Shown in pieces: positions 6,512 through 12,472 of a stretch of DNA of 12,472 nt. The stretch covers positions 1 through 12,472 of the forward strand of contig JAGWBY010000111.1 of NCBI GenBank assembly GCA_021295675.1, given 5' to 3'. The notes beneath the pieces were generated by a model that was not told the DNA's origin, made no database searches, and saw only the letters and a program-made list of their open reading frames with translations. A program made the position numbers and the translations under genes. This stretch comes from Candidatus Latescibacterota bacterium (GTDB taxonomy: Bacteria; Latescibacterota; UBA2968; UBA8231). Positions within the stretch are counted from its first letter, which is position 1; every line of letters begins with the position of its first letter.

Positions 6512-7564
6512 ATGAACGTCGCTGTCTTGCTTTCCGGTGGGGTCGATAGCTCGTTGGCCCTAGCGCTGCTCCAGCGCGAAAAGCAGCTCGTCCTCAAAGC
6601 CTACTACCTCAAGATCTGGCTAGAGGATGAGCTGTTTTCGCTTGGAGACTGCCCGTGGGAAACGGATTTGACCTATGCCCGCGCCACTTGCGAGCAACTC
6701 GGGGTGCCGCTCGAAGTCGTGCCATTGCAAAGCGAGTACCGCACCCGCATCGTCGAGTACGCGTTGGCCGAGCTGCGCTTGGGGCGCACGCCCAGCCCAG
6801 ACATCTGGTGCAACCAGCGCGTCAAATTCGGAGCCTTTTATCAGCGGGTGGCCAACGAGTGCGAGCAAATTGCCTCCGGGCACTACGCCCGCGTCCTCCT
6901 CGACGCGGGCAGCTATCGGCTCCGGCGCGCCGCCGATCCGGTCAAGGACCAGACCTATTTCCTCTCCAACTTGAGCCAAGCGCAACTCGCTCGGCTCTGC
7001 TTGCCCATCGGCCACTTGCACAAGCACCAAGTGCGCGCACTCGCCGCAGAATTCGACCTGCCGACCAAAGACCGCCCCGACAGCCAAGGCATGTGCTTCT
7101 TGGGCAAAATCAACTACCGAGACTTCGTCCGCTTCCACTTGGGAGAAGCTCAGGGCGACATCGTCGAGCAGGCGAGCGGACAAAAGAAGGGCGAGCACCC
7201 CGGCTATTGGTTCTACACCATTGGCCAGCGGCACGGCCTGCAACTTGGCGGCGGTCCCTGGTATGTGACAGGCAAAGATGTCGCCAACAACATCGTGTAC
7301 ATCGCCCACGGGAGCGCGCCGACGCGAGCTGGACGCCGCGAGCTAATCGCCGAACAAATCCATTGGATCGCCGGAGCACCGGAGCAGACCGTGCTCCAAG
7401 TCAAACTGCGGCATGGGCTAGCCCTGATCCCCTGTCAGGTGCAGATGCTCGCGCCGGATTGCGCCCACGTCGTCTTATCCACGCCCGACCCCGGTATTGC
7501 TCCGGGCCAGCACGCCGTGTTCTACGACGGTGAAGTCTGCCTCGGCGGCGGTGTCATCGCCTAG
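6512..7564 (+). CDS. mnmA: tRNA-specific 2-thiouridylase MnmA (plastid-type sequence)
   Basis: MnmA adenylates U34 of tRNA(Lys/Glu/Gln) with ATP and inserts sulfur delivered as a persulfide, making 2-thiouridine for accurate wobble decoding. The 350-residue frame is intact. The N-type ATP pyrophosphatase loop is LSGGVDSS (7-14). The catalytic cysteines are Cys100 in PDIWCNQRVKFGAF and Cys195 in DSQGMCFLGK. ASGHYARV (121-128), KDQTYFLSNLSQ and WFYTIGQRHGLQLGGGPW mark the tRNA-binding and central domains, and the C-terminal beta-barrel ends at residue 350. The segment YYLKIWLEDE...CPWETDL and the FDLPTKDRPDSQG region resemble plant chloroplast MnmA more than the E. coli form (from memory of those families). 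It starts six bases after ahcY without a clear Shine-Dalgarno site, suggesting translational coupling or simple readthrough from ahcY. Confidence 0.95.
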   Translation: MNVAVLLSGGVDSSLALALLQREKQLVLKAYYLKIWLEDELFSLGDCPWETDLTYARATCEQLGVPLEVVPLQSEYRTRIVEYALAELRLGRTPSPDIWCNQRVKFGAFYQRVANECEQIASGHYARVLLDAGSYRLRRAADPVKDQTYFLSNLSQAQLARLCLPIGHLHKHQVRALAAEFDLPTKDRPDSQGMCFLGKINYRDFVRFHLGEAQGDIVEQASGQKKGEHPGYWFYTIGQRHGLQLGGGPWYVTGKDVANNIVYIAHGSAPTRAGRRELIAEQIHWIAGAPEQTVLQVKLRHGLALIPCQVQMLAPDCAHVVLSTPDPGIAPGQHAVFYDGEVCLGGGVIA

Positions 7565-7891
7565 CTTAGCGCCCCTATAAACGTCCTTTCCGCACTATGG
7601 CGCATCATTATTTTCTTGATGCGCGTCCAATAATACCGTATCTCTCTACATTATCCATCCGAACTATTGGTGCGGCGCTGCATGGTTCGGCTATTCCTGT
7701 ACCAAGTTAACCAAGCTGCACCAAGCTACAGATTCGATCCCGGCGGAACGACATATAGGCATGTAATCGATTTTTTCCGAGACAGTTTTTCTCCACTGGC
7801 GGTGTGGTTCCTTCGGCCGCGTCATACCTTCGGTGACCGTCACGGGAGGTTGAGGGCGCTGGTCGTTATCAACTTACTCTAGGAGGGGGAA
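7565..7891. other. 327-nt gene-free region upstream of the small membrane protein
   Basis: No convincing gene is seen here. A 71-codon TTG-start frame (7667-7882) has no ribosome site and an Arg-rich composition like a chance frame. The region contains one clear hairpin near the mnmA end (7600-7624), is more AT-rich than its neighbours, and ends in a strong Shine-Dalgarno sequence (AGGAGGGGG) for the next gene. It could be a long 5' leader; I recognise no riboswitch class or tRNA. Confidence 0.6.
7600..7624. terminator. Hairpin downstream of mnmA, possible transcription end
   Basis: GCGCATCA (7600-7607) pairs perfectly with TGATGCGC (7617-7624) around a 9-nt loop, 36 nt past the mnmA stop. 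No T-tract follows, so it is not a classical intrinsic terminator. It may cap the ahcY-mnmA transcript or protect its 3' end. Confidence 0.4.
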
Positions 7892-8224
7892 ATGGCACTC
7901 AGAATTATCGTTGGCCTGACGGCTCTTGTGGCCATCATTCAGGGCTTGGCAGGTGCCCCGATCGGAGGAGGCATTCTGACGCTCGCGCTAGTCGTTCTGG
8001 GCCTGATATACGGGGCGATAGCGATCGACGCTGAGGACGCGACAGCCTACTTGGCGGTCACTATTGCGGTCGGCGCTGCTGCAAGTGCGAACGTGCTGGA
8101 TCAGGACCTGCTCGACATGCTAGGCGATCGCCTAGACGCCATCGTCGATCAGGCCAGCATGGCTCTATACGCCGGCGCCATCACCATACTCATCAGAAGG
8201 ACCATCAACCGGCTCAAGGGTTAA
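7892..8224 (+). CDS. Small integral membrane protein of unknown function
   Basis: This is a 110-residue protein with a strong ribosome site (AGGAGG about 5 bases before the ATG). I do not recognise the family. Hydrophobic stretches at about residues 4-20, 24-45, 52-69 and 89-104 suggest three or four membrane helices. Gly/Ala-rich packing stretches (LAGAPIGGGILTLALVV; AVGAAASANVL) and an acidic turn (AIDAEDATAY) lie between them. An acidic amphipathic segment (LDQDLLDMLGDRLDAIVDQ) follows, and the tail RRTINRLKG is basic, so the C-terminus probably lies in the cytoplasm. There is no catalytic motif. It stands alone, preceded by a 327-nt gene-free leader and facing the convergent kinase gene, so its context gives no role. 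The ribosome site and sequence quality support a real gene. Confidence 0.75.
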   Translation: MALRIIVGLTALVAIIQGLAGAPIGGGILTLALVVLGLIYGAIAIDAEDATAYLAVTIAVGAAASANVLDQDLLDMLGDRLDAIVDQASMALYAGAITILIRRTINRLKG

Positions 8225-8283
8225 CAGTGACAGGCGGATGAGTGGTTGCAAACACAGGTCCGCTTCGATACCCGACCAGCCAT

Positions 8284-8329
8284 GCACGACGCGCGTTGCA
8301 TCTGCGCGAGTAGGTGCAACGCGGCGTGC
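8284..8329. terminator. Hairpin between convergent genes, likely bidirectional terminator
   Basis: GCGTTGCA (8293-8300) pairs exactly with TGCAACGC (8315-8322) around a 14-nt loop. The stem extends outward with a mismatch and a bulge to 8284 and 8329 (GCACG with CGTGC). It lies between the stop of the plus-strand membrane protein and the stop of the minus-strand kinase. T-tracts are absent on both sides, so termination may be weak or Rho-assisted. Confidence 0.5.
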
Positions 8330-8346
8330 TTGGTGTGTCTGTACCG

Positions 8347-9318
8347 CTAGACGGCTCGATATCGCAGCCGACGATCATCCACGTCCCTTGCCACCTCAAC
8401 CATTACTTTAAGCGCCTCTTGCGAACTCGCCTCGCGTTCGTCGGGCTTCTGTTTCAGTCCCCACGATGAACCCATAATCTTGTCGCAGAAGGCACCCGCA
8501 AACATCCGCTCCTCGTTTTCCCCCAGTACATCGCTGAAGATCGTCACTGCCTCAAGCAAGATCTCTCGCTTCTCCGCCGCGGTCTCGCCGAATCCCATCG
8601 CGTTGTTGATAAACCGGCCGACGTCCAGACAAGAGGCCCCGATGACGCCCTTCGGATCAATTGCCATCCAGCCGCGATCTGCGTCGGACAGGATGTTCCA
8701 GTGATGGAGGTCGCCGTGCAGCAGTATCTGGGGTTCATCCGCCTCCATCAGGATTCCCATCATGGACTCCACGCGCGGAATCTGCTCGATATAGCCCCGT
8801 GCCCGCGCGGAATCTTTGCAGCTTCTAGCGTCCGCAAATGCACCGCACATCCAATCCATAAAATGCGGCAGTGTGTGGTTCGACGGCGGCGGAGTCGCGT
8901 GTAAATCTTGGAGGATACGCGCCGCAATCTCACTTTGCTCGCGCGCGTTCTCAACAGAATCTAGCATCTTGCCCGGACGCAGTCGTTCGAGCAGCATGGC
9001 ATTGAGCACTTTGTCGCAGTCGATGAGCCGGTTGATTCCACGGCCCTCGTAGATCGCCAACGCTTCCATCTCCGCGCTGAAATCGCCGTGCGGGACGCCC
9101 ACCTTGAGCACGGCCTCTTCCCCATTGCTCATCTCGACGTAGGCGATGTAGTTGACCTTGATTTCTTCAGTCGGCCGACCGAGTGTCAGACCCCACTTAT
9201 CGCAGCACCGGCTGAGAATGGACGGCAGTTCCGCAAGCCACGCCTCGCCTTCTTTGCCAAATTCCCTAGTTGCGTATCGCAGGAACCGCTCGGGGAACTG
9301 CGGTGCGTCGGTCGGCAT
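8347..9318 (-). CDS. Small-molecule kinase, APH(6)/hydroxyurea phosphotransferase family
   Basis: The protein has 323 residues from ATG 9316-9318 (AAGAGA upstream), preferred over a TTG 18 nt earlier. It belongs to the aminoglycoside/hydroxyurea O-phosphotransferase group (Pfam APH_6_hur type). The ATP-site Lys is Lys72 in AVLKVGV. The catalytic loop HGDLHHWN (201-208) includes Asp203 and Asn208, and the metal-binding Asp221 is in MAIDPKGVIG (218-227), matching the streptomycin 6-kinase signature of HGDLHHxN followed by IDPKG. Family members phosphorylate hydroxyls of streptomycin, hydroxyurea or viomycin-like compounds; the substrate here is unknown and it need not confer resistance. It begins 22 nt after the PhyH gene on the same strand, so the two form an operon. 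The C-terminus (to residue 323) is complete. Confidence 0.85.
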   Translation of the reverse strand: MPTDAPQFPERFLRYATREFGKEGEAWLAELPSILSRCCDKWGLTLGRPTEEIKVNYIAYVEMSNGEEAVLKVGVPHGDFSAEMEALAIYEGRGINRLIDCDKVLNAMLLERLRPGKMLDSVENAREQSEIAARILQDLHATPPPSNHTLPHFMDWMCGAFADARSCKDSARARGYIEQIPRVESMMGILMEADEPQILLHGDLHHWNILSDADRGWMAIDPKGVIGASCLDVGRFINNAMGFGETAAEKREILLEAVTIFSDVLGENEERMFAGAFCDKIMGSSWGLKQKPDEREASSQEALKVMVEVARDVDDRRLRYRAV

Positions 9319-9340
9319 CTGTCGTTCTCTTGCCAATGCG

Positions 9341-10210
9341 CTACTCGAGAAACATCTCGCCGGTGAAGGGCAAAGGCTTGTTTGGACGTTCGTAGTGAAT
9401 CTGTTTAGGCGTCTTTACGAGCGCGGCGGCCCACTGGTCGCGCCAGTCTTCATAGACGGTCTCCGCAGCGGGATCGCGCCGACTGCGGGCGACGAGACTG
9501 GGCCATTCGGGCCGCGGTGAAGGCTCACCCGTCTTCTGATAGCGCAGATCCATGCTCCAGCGCACGGCGTTGGTGTTGTTCGGTCCTGATCCGTGAGGCG
9601 TCAGTTTGTGGACGAACAGAACGTCCCCCTTCTGCATGGGCAGGCTAACCCGCTCGGTCTGGGGCAGGTCCTGCCCGTACCGCCAATAGACCATGCGCCG
9701 CTGGTGGACCCGAGGCTGGACCTGCAAGCAGCCATTCTCTTCGGTCGCCTCGACGAGGGGGATCCAAACGGTCACCTGGAGGATGCCCTGAGCTTGTTGG
9801 GTGGTGAACACGGCATCCTGATGAAAAATTACATCTGTTGACGGCATCTTGGGCCGGACGTGTGACACGGCATTGCAGGTAATTTCTGCACCGATGAACG
9901 GCTCAATCAGATCGACGAGGTTTTGATTGCGCAAAAACTCAAAGGTCCCGCGCCGACGGGTTTCCCCGATATCGGGACAGCCATCGACCTCGTCGCACTC
10001 TTCGGCGAGGCAGGCCAAGCGCCGCTCGAAAGGCTCGTTTTCGTGGAGGTTGGCGATCTTGCCCTGTGCGTGTAGATCGCGGGCGATTTCATCGACGATG
10101 ATATTGTGATCCTCGATGAGCGGCGCGAAATCGTCGTCGGTAAGTCCTCCTTTGATGATGACGTACCCTTCTTCCGCAAAAAAGTCGAGCTGTTGGCTGG
10201 TTACTTTCAC
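9341..10210 (-). CDS. Phytanoyl-CoA dioxygenase (PhyH) family Fe(II)/2-oxoglutarate oxygenase
   Basis: I place the start at GTG 10208-10210, seven bases after AGAAGGAG; an upstream TTG at 10231 would include the ribosome site itself. The 289-residue product begins MKVTSQQLDFFAEEGYVIIKGGL, the usual PhyH opening. The iron triad is His130-x-Asp132 in VIFHQDAVF plus His206 in KLTPHGSGPN. Arg217 in NAVRWSMDLRYQ would bind the 2-oxoglutarate carboxylate. Between them lie VTVWIPLVEATEENGCLQV and KGDVLFVH, the core double-stranded beta-helix strands. Members hydroxylate small molecules as varied as phytanoyl-CoA, ectoine and mitomycin- or antibiotic-like compounds; sequence alone does not give the substrate. 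It is the first gene of a two-gene operon with the APH(6)-type kinase and is divergent from the phosphoesterase gene. Confidence 0.9.
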   Translation of the reverse strand: MKVTSQQLDFFAEEGYVIIKGGLTDDDFAPLIEDHNIIVDEIARDLHAQGKIANLHENEPFERRLACLAEECDEVDGCPDIGETRRRGTFEFLRNQNLVDLIEPFIGAEITCNAVSHVRPKMPSTDVIFHQDAVFTTQQAQGILQVTVWIPLVEATEENGCLQVQPRVHQRRMVYWRYGQDLPQTERVSLPMQKGDVLFVHKLTPHGSGPNNTNAVRWSMDLRYQKTGEPSPRPEWPSLVARSRRDPAAETVYEDWRDQWAAALVKTPKQIHYERPNKPLPFTGEMFLE

Positions 10211-10268
10211 GGCTGGTCTCCTTCTGGTCAAATTAGCGTTAAGTTTTCTTTTTTAACTCCAAGTCTCC

Positions 10269-10297
10269 TTTATAACGACTCGATCGACGGCAAACAA
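10269..10297 (-). promoter_or_regulatory. Probable promoter of the PhyH-kinase operon
   Basis: On the minus strand, TTGTTT (10292-10297) and TATAAA (10269-10274) are separated by 17 nt, a reasonable sigma-70 promoter with a strong -10. The start point would be near 10262, leaving a leader of about 50 nt before the GTG at 10210. Confidence 0.5.
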
Positions 10298-10311
10298 GAC
10301 TCGCCGGCCTT

Positions 10312-10331
10312 CTTTACCTCGACTTGTAAAG
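10312..10331. promoter_or_regulatory. Possible operator between divergent promoters
   Basis: CTTTAC (10312-10317) and GTAAAG (10326-10331) form a perfect inverted repeat with an 8-nt spacer. It overlaps the plus-strand -35 hexamer and sits 15 bp from the minus-strand one. A regulator bound here could affect both promoters; no regulator gene is seen nearby. Confidence 0.3.
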
Positions 10332-10352
10332 GTCTTGGCTTGCCTCTACAAT
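10324..10352 (+). promoter_or_regulatory. Probable promoter of the phosphoesterase gene
   Basis: TTGTAA (10324-10329) and TACAAT (10347-10352) are 17 nt apart, matching the sigma-70 consensus at four and five of six positions. The ATG at 10388 follows about 35 nt after the -10. The -35 boxes of this promoter and of the opposing PhyH promoter are 26 bp apart, back to back. Confidence 0.5.
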
Positions 10353-10387
10353 AAAAGCCGCACTTCCTCTCAAAAAAAGACCATGGC

Positions 10388-11545
10388 ATGTTTGCGCTGA
10401 TTTTTCTAGCGCTGCTCGGCTCGCTCTACGGCTATGCGGGCTGGCGGCTCATTCCCTATCTCCCTCCGCCCGCACAGGTCGGTGCCGCATTAGCGCTGGT
10501 ATTCCTGCTATTGACGCCTTTGTTGCTCTTTCGCCTGCGCTCCCGTCCACATCTGGCCTGGCTGACAGATCCCCTCGCTTGGGTGGCCTATCTCGGCATG
10601 GGCTTTTTCACCGTCTGTTCAACTCTGCTGGTCCTGCGTGATATAGGAGGACTGCTCTTGGGGCTGGTTTATCCCATCGATGCGGTGCTCAATGCCAGCA
10701 TCGACTTGGCGACCTTCGTCCTAGCCTTGGTCTTGGTGAGCTACGGCTACTACCAAGCCCGCCGCACGCCAGCGGTCCGCCGCGTCGATATTCCTATCGA
10801 GAATCTCCCACCCGCGCTAGTCGGACTGCGCATCGTCCAGATCAGCGATCTCCACGTCGGCCCGACCATCAAGGCCCCTTTTGTGGAGCGCGTTGTCGCC
10901 CGCGTCAACGAATTGCAACCCGACCTAATCGCCTTTACCGGTGACCTCGCCGACGGGCCGGTCGAACGACTCGCCCCGCACACAGCCGCCCTAGCCGAAC
11001 TCACCGCGCCACTCGGAGTCTATTTCTGCACCGGCAACCACGAATACTACTCGGGCGTGGAAAGCTGGACTGAGCAAGCGCGCCGCCTCGGCTTCGACGT
11101 CCTGATCAACGAGCTGCGCCAGATCGACTGCGGCGGCGGGCGGATCGCCTTGGCCGGCACGACCGACTTCAGCGCCGGCGAGCTAGTCCCCGACCACGCA
11201 TCGGACCCGGCCAAGGCCCTTGCCGCGAGCGACGGAGCCGATGTGCGCATCCTGCTCGCGCACCAGCCGCGCAGCATAGAGGCCGCCAGCCCAACTGTCG
11301 GGCCACACGCACGGCGGCCAGTTCGTGCCGTGGAAGTACGCAATCCCCCTCCAACAGCCCTATGTCGCGGGCCTGCACAAATTCCGCGACACTTGGATCT
11401 ACGTCCACCGAGGCACCGGCTACTGGGGGCCGCCGCTGCGGCTCGGTGCCCCTTCCGAAATCGCGCTCCTCACCCTACGTCGGGCCGCGTCCGCATGAAG
11501 CCGCTTACTCTTCCGACGACAATTATCCCCTTGACACACCACTAA
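10388..11545 (+). CDS. Membrane-anchored calcineurin-like metallophosphoesterase (frame-broken near its end)
   Basis: The protein begins with about four hydrophobic helices (residues 2-22, 31-50, 64-84 and 86-122). A cytoplasm-facing or periplasmic metallophosphoesterase domain of the YkuE/YaeI type (COG1408) follows. Metal ligands are Asp154 and His156 (QISDLHVGP), Asp186 (FTGDLADG), Asn217 and His218 (CTGNHEYY) and His292 (LLAHQPRS). YaeI-like enzymes cleave phosphodiester or pyrophosphate bonds, for example UDP-diacylglucosamine or phospholipid-type substrates; the target here is unknown. Authentic sequence ends at Ser301 (codon 11288-11290). After that the frame is off and the next 84 codons to 11545 are Arg/Pro-rich noise. 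About 17 nt, encoding six residues expected before QLSGHTHGG, are lost. No clear Shine-Dalgarno site precedes the ATG. Confidence 0.87.
   Translation: MFALIFLALLGSLYGYAGWRLIPYLPPPAQVGAALALVFLLLTPLLLFRLRSRPHLAWLTDPLAWVAYLGMGFFTVCSTLLVLRDIGGLLLGLVYPIDAVLNASIDLATFVLALVLVSYGYYQARRTPAVRRVDIPIENLPPALVGLRIVQISDLHVGPTIKAPFVERVVARVNELQPDLIAFTGDLADGPVERLAPHTAALAELTAPLGVYFCTGNHEYYSGVESWTEQARRLGFDVLINELRQIDCGGGRIALAGTTDFSAGELVPDHASDPAKALAASDGADVRILLAHQPRSIEAASPTVGPHARRPVRAVEVRNPPPTALCRGPAQIPRHLDLRPPRHRLLGAAAAARCPFRNRAPHPTSGRVRMKPLTLPTTIIPLTHH
11292..11498 (+). pseudogene. Metallophosphoesterase, C-terminal part in shifted frame
   Basis: Reading from CAA at 11292 gives [20 protein letters not shown], with the final His-x-His metal ligands of the family. 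[20 protein letters not shown] and a short tail ending RRAASA before TGA 11496-11498 complete it. This is the natural end of the phosphoesterase, displaced by one frame from the upstream part. It has no start codon of its own. With it and the lost residues, the protein would be about 375 residues, normal for a TM-anchored YkuE-type enzyme. Confidence 0.85.
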
Positions 11546-11561
11546 CGACACTTCTTATCTA
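11531..11561 (+). promoter_or_regulatory. Possible promoter of the amidohydrolase gene
   Basis: A perfect TTGACA (11531-11536) is followed 18-19 nt later by TTATCT/TATCTA (11555-11561), a weak -10. The amidohydrolase ATG is at 11597, with GGAG seven bases upstream. The spacing is slightly long, so confidence is moderate at best. Confidence 0.35.
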
Positions 11562-11596
11562 CACTATCCAGCCGCGCCCATCCTTGGAGACGCCCC

Positions 11597-12028
11597 ATGC
11601 CTACCAATGCCAGCCCCGTCCCAGCCGCAAACGGCCACGCGGCCACCCAATTTCGCCTCATCGACTGCGACGTGCATCACACCCTGCCCAACGACAAAGC
11701 GCTCTTTCCCTACTTGCCGCGCCACTATGTCGAGCGCATTGAGGACTTCGGCTCTATGATGCCGCAGTTGGGCCATACCAATATGCCCAAACACGGCAAC
11801 CGCCAAGAATTGTGGGAAGACCAAGAAACCAATCCAGCGGCCAATGTCGAAATAGCGCGCCAGAGGCATCTCGACGAATACGACATCGACGTGGCCGTGT
11901 TGACGGGCGGGCCGTACAGCGCGGCCGTGCATTCGGATTGCGATTATGCGGCGGCCTATTGCCGGGCCTTCAACGATTGGACCCTAGTAGATCCTCCATC
12001 CACATCGCCCCCCAAGACCCGCAGCTAG
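11597..12028 (+). CDS. Amidohydrolase-2 family metal-dependent hydrolase, N-terminal part (frame-broken)
   Basis: The ATG at 11597 has GGAG seven bases upstream. The protein opens with a low-complexity leader and then FRLIDCDVHHTLP (residues 19-31), where Asp25-x-His27 is the beta-1 metal ligand pair of amidohydrolase-2 (COG2159, TIM-barrel decarboxylase/hydrolase) enzymes. LFPYLPRHYVERIEDFG and HLDEYDIDVAVLTGG follow, then AAAYCRAFNDWT (residues 118-129), the expected end of the second barrel helix. After Thr129 (ACC) the next 11 nt do not fit the family, and the frame ends at TAG 12026-12028 with out-of-frame residues. The substrate is unknown; relatives act on aromatic carboxylates and cyclic amides. 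The continuation is in the +1 or +2 frame to the window edge. Confidence 0.82.
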   Translation: MPTNASPVPAANGHAATQFRLIDCDVHHTLPNDKALFPYLPRHYVERIEDFGSMMPQLGHTNMPKHGNRQELWEDQETNPAANVEIARQRHLDEYDIDVAVLTGGPYSAAVHSDCDYAAAYCRAFNDWTLVDPPSTSPPKTRS

Positions 12029-12472
12029 CCGTGGCGGAAATAGACCGCCTAGGCCCCAAGCCCGAGTGCGTCCAAGTGATGATGCCGGCTGGTTCGCGCC
12101 AGCCTTTTGGCCACCGCTTTTACCACCCCATCTACGAGGCCTGCCAGCGCCACGGCCTGCCGCTAAGCATCCACTTTGGTGGTGAAGGAGCCGGCATTGC
12201 CGCGCCGCCCACAGCGGCAGGGTATCCCTCGCACTATCTGGAAATGCGCATGGCCCGGCCGCAGATCGCCATGGCGCATACGGTCAGCTTTATCTGCGAG
12301 GGCGTCTTTGAAAAATTCCCCGATTTTCGCGTCCTCTTCGTCGAGCACGACGTGTTTTGGGTCCCGGGATTGATGTGGCATATGGATTCCGATTGGAAGG
12401 GCCTGCGCGATTATACGCCGTGGGTCAAGCGCCTGCCCAGCGAGTACTTGCGGCAGCACATCCGCTTTGGCA
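11995..12472 (+). pseudogene. Amidohydrolase-2 family protein, central part in shifted frame (cut by window edge)
   Basis: From 11995 a frame open to the edge reads SIHIAPQDPQLAVAEIDRLG, then VQVMMPAGSRQPFGHRFYHP, LPLSIHFGGEGAG and FICEGVFEKFPDFRVLFVEH. HFGGEGAG holds the His of beta-5 and FEKFPDFRVLFVEHDVFWVP is the beta-6 to beta-7 signature with GVFEKFPDLR. This is clearly the same enzyme as the 11597-12028 fragment. The expected link, roughly EEWxxxDPRFxA, is missing, so about 25-28 nt net are lost. The last metal-binding Asp and the C-terminus are beyond the window. Confidence 0.85.

Noticed and set aside
6620..7309. Minus-strand frame of 229 codons opposite mnmA
   Set aside because: Shadow of mnmA, with no ribosome site and no recognisable domain.
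7724..7746. TTCGATC resembling a tRNA T-loop
   Set aside because: The flanking 5-base arms do not pair, and no anticodon or acceptor stem can be built around it.
7667..7882. 71-codon frame in the gene-free leader
   Set aside because: TTG start, no Shine-Dalgarno site, chance-like Arg-rich composition.
3833..11994. Programmed ribosomal frameshifting as the explanation of the four broken genes
   Set aside because: Conserved residues are physically absent at each junction and no slippery heptamer with a downstream structure is seen, so a shift in reading alone could not restore the proteins.

Overview
The window is a GC-rich bacterial chromosome segment (about 60% GC by eye) with compact genes on both strands. 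It reads like a contig from an uncultured environmental bacterium. The mix of an ECF sigma factor, an ATP-type PEP carboxykinase, a plastid-type MnmA, a PhyH dioxygenase, a lone tnpB element and common intergenic palindromes recalls lineages such as Latescibacterota or Poribacteria. That placement is a low-confidence guess from family content, not a measurement.

Layout. (1) 1-1974, minus strand: the N-terminal half of an ECF sigma factor running off the left edge, a secreted hypothetical protein whose frame appears broken (418-1366), and a GNAT acetyltransferase. (2) About 2095-3356: a tnpB-only insertion element of the IS200/IS605 type, with an intact TnpB, matching TTTA-loop hairpins at both ends and a further strong hairpin in the 3' end of tnpB that may belong to its reRNA (omega RNA). 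(3) 3470-7564, plus strand: pckA, a 71-bp palindromic repeat, ahcY and mnmA. (4) 7565-8346: a 327-nt gene-free leader and a small membrane protein of unknown function, closed by a hairpin facing the next convergent gene. (5) 8347-10210, minus strand: a two-gene operon, PhyH-type dioxygenase followed by an APH(6)/hydroxyurea-type small-molecule kinase. (6) 10388-12472, plus strand: a membrane-anchored calcineurin-like phosphoesterase, divergently transcribed from the PhyH operon, then an amidohydrolase-2 family protein running off the right edge.

The most striking pattern is that four conserved genes (pckA, ahcY, the phosphoesterase and the amidohydrolase) each lack a short internal block. Comparison with family consensus puts the losses at about 26, 22, 17 and 25-28 nt. 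Each loss throws the gene out of frame, yet good coding sequence continues on both sides. tnpB, mnmA, the GNAT gene, the PhyH gene and the kinase gene look intact. The cause could be an assembly artefact or real gene decay; read mapping would decide. Functionally, pckA (gluconeogenesis), ahcY (S-adenosylhomocysteine recycling) and mnmA (tRNA 2-thiouridine) are housekeeping genes, and the PhyH-kinase pair looks like an accessory small-molecule modification or detoxification unit.
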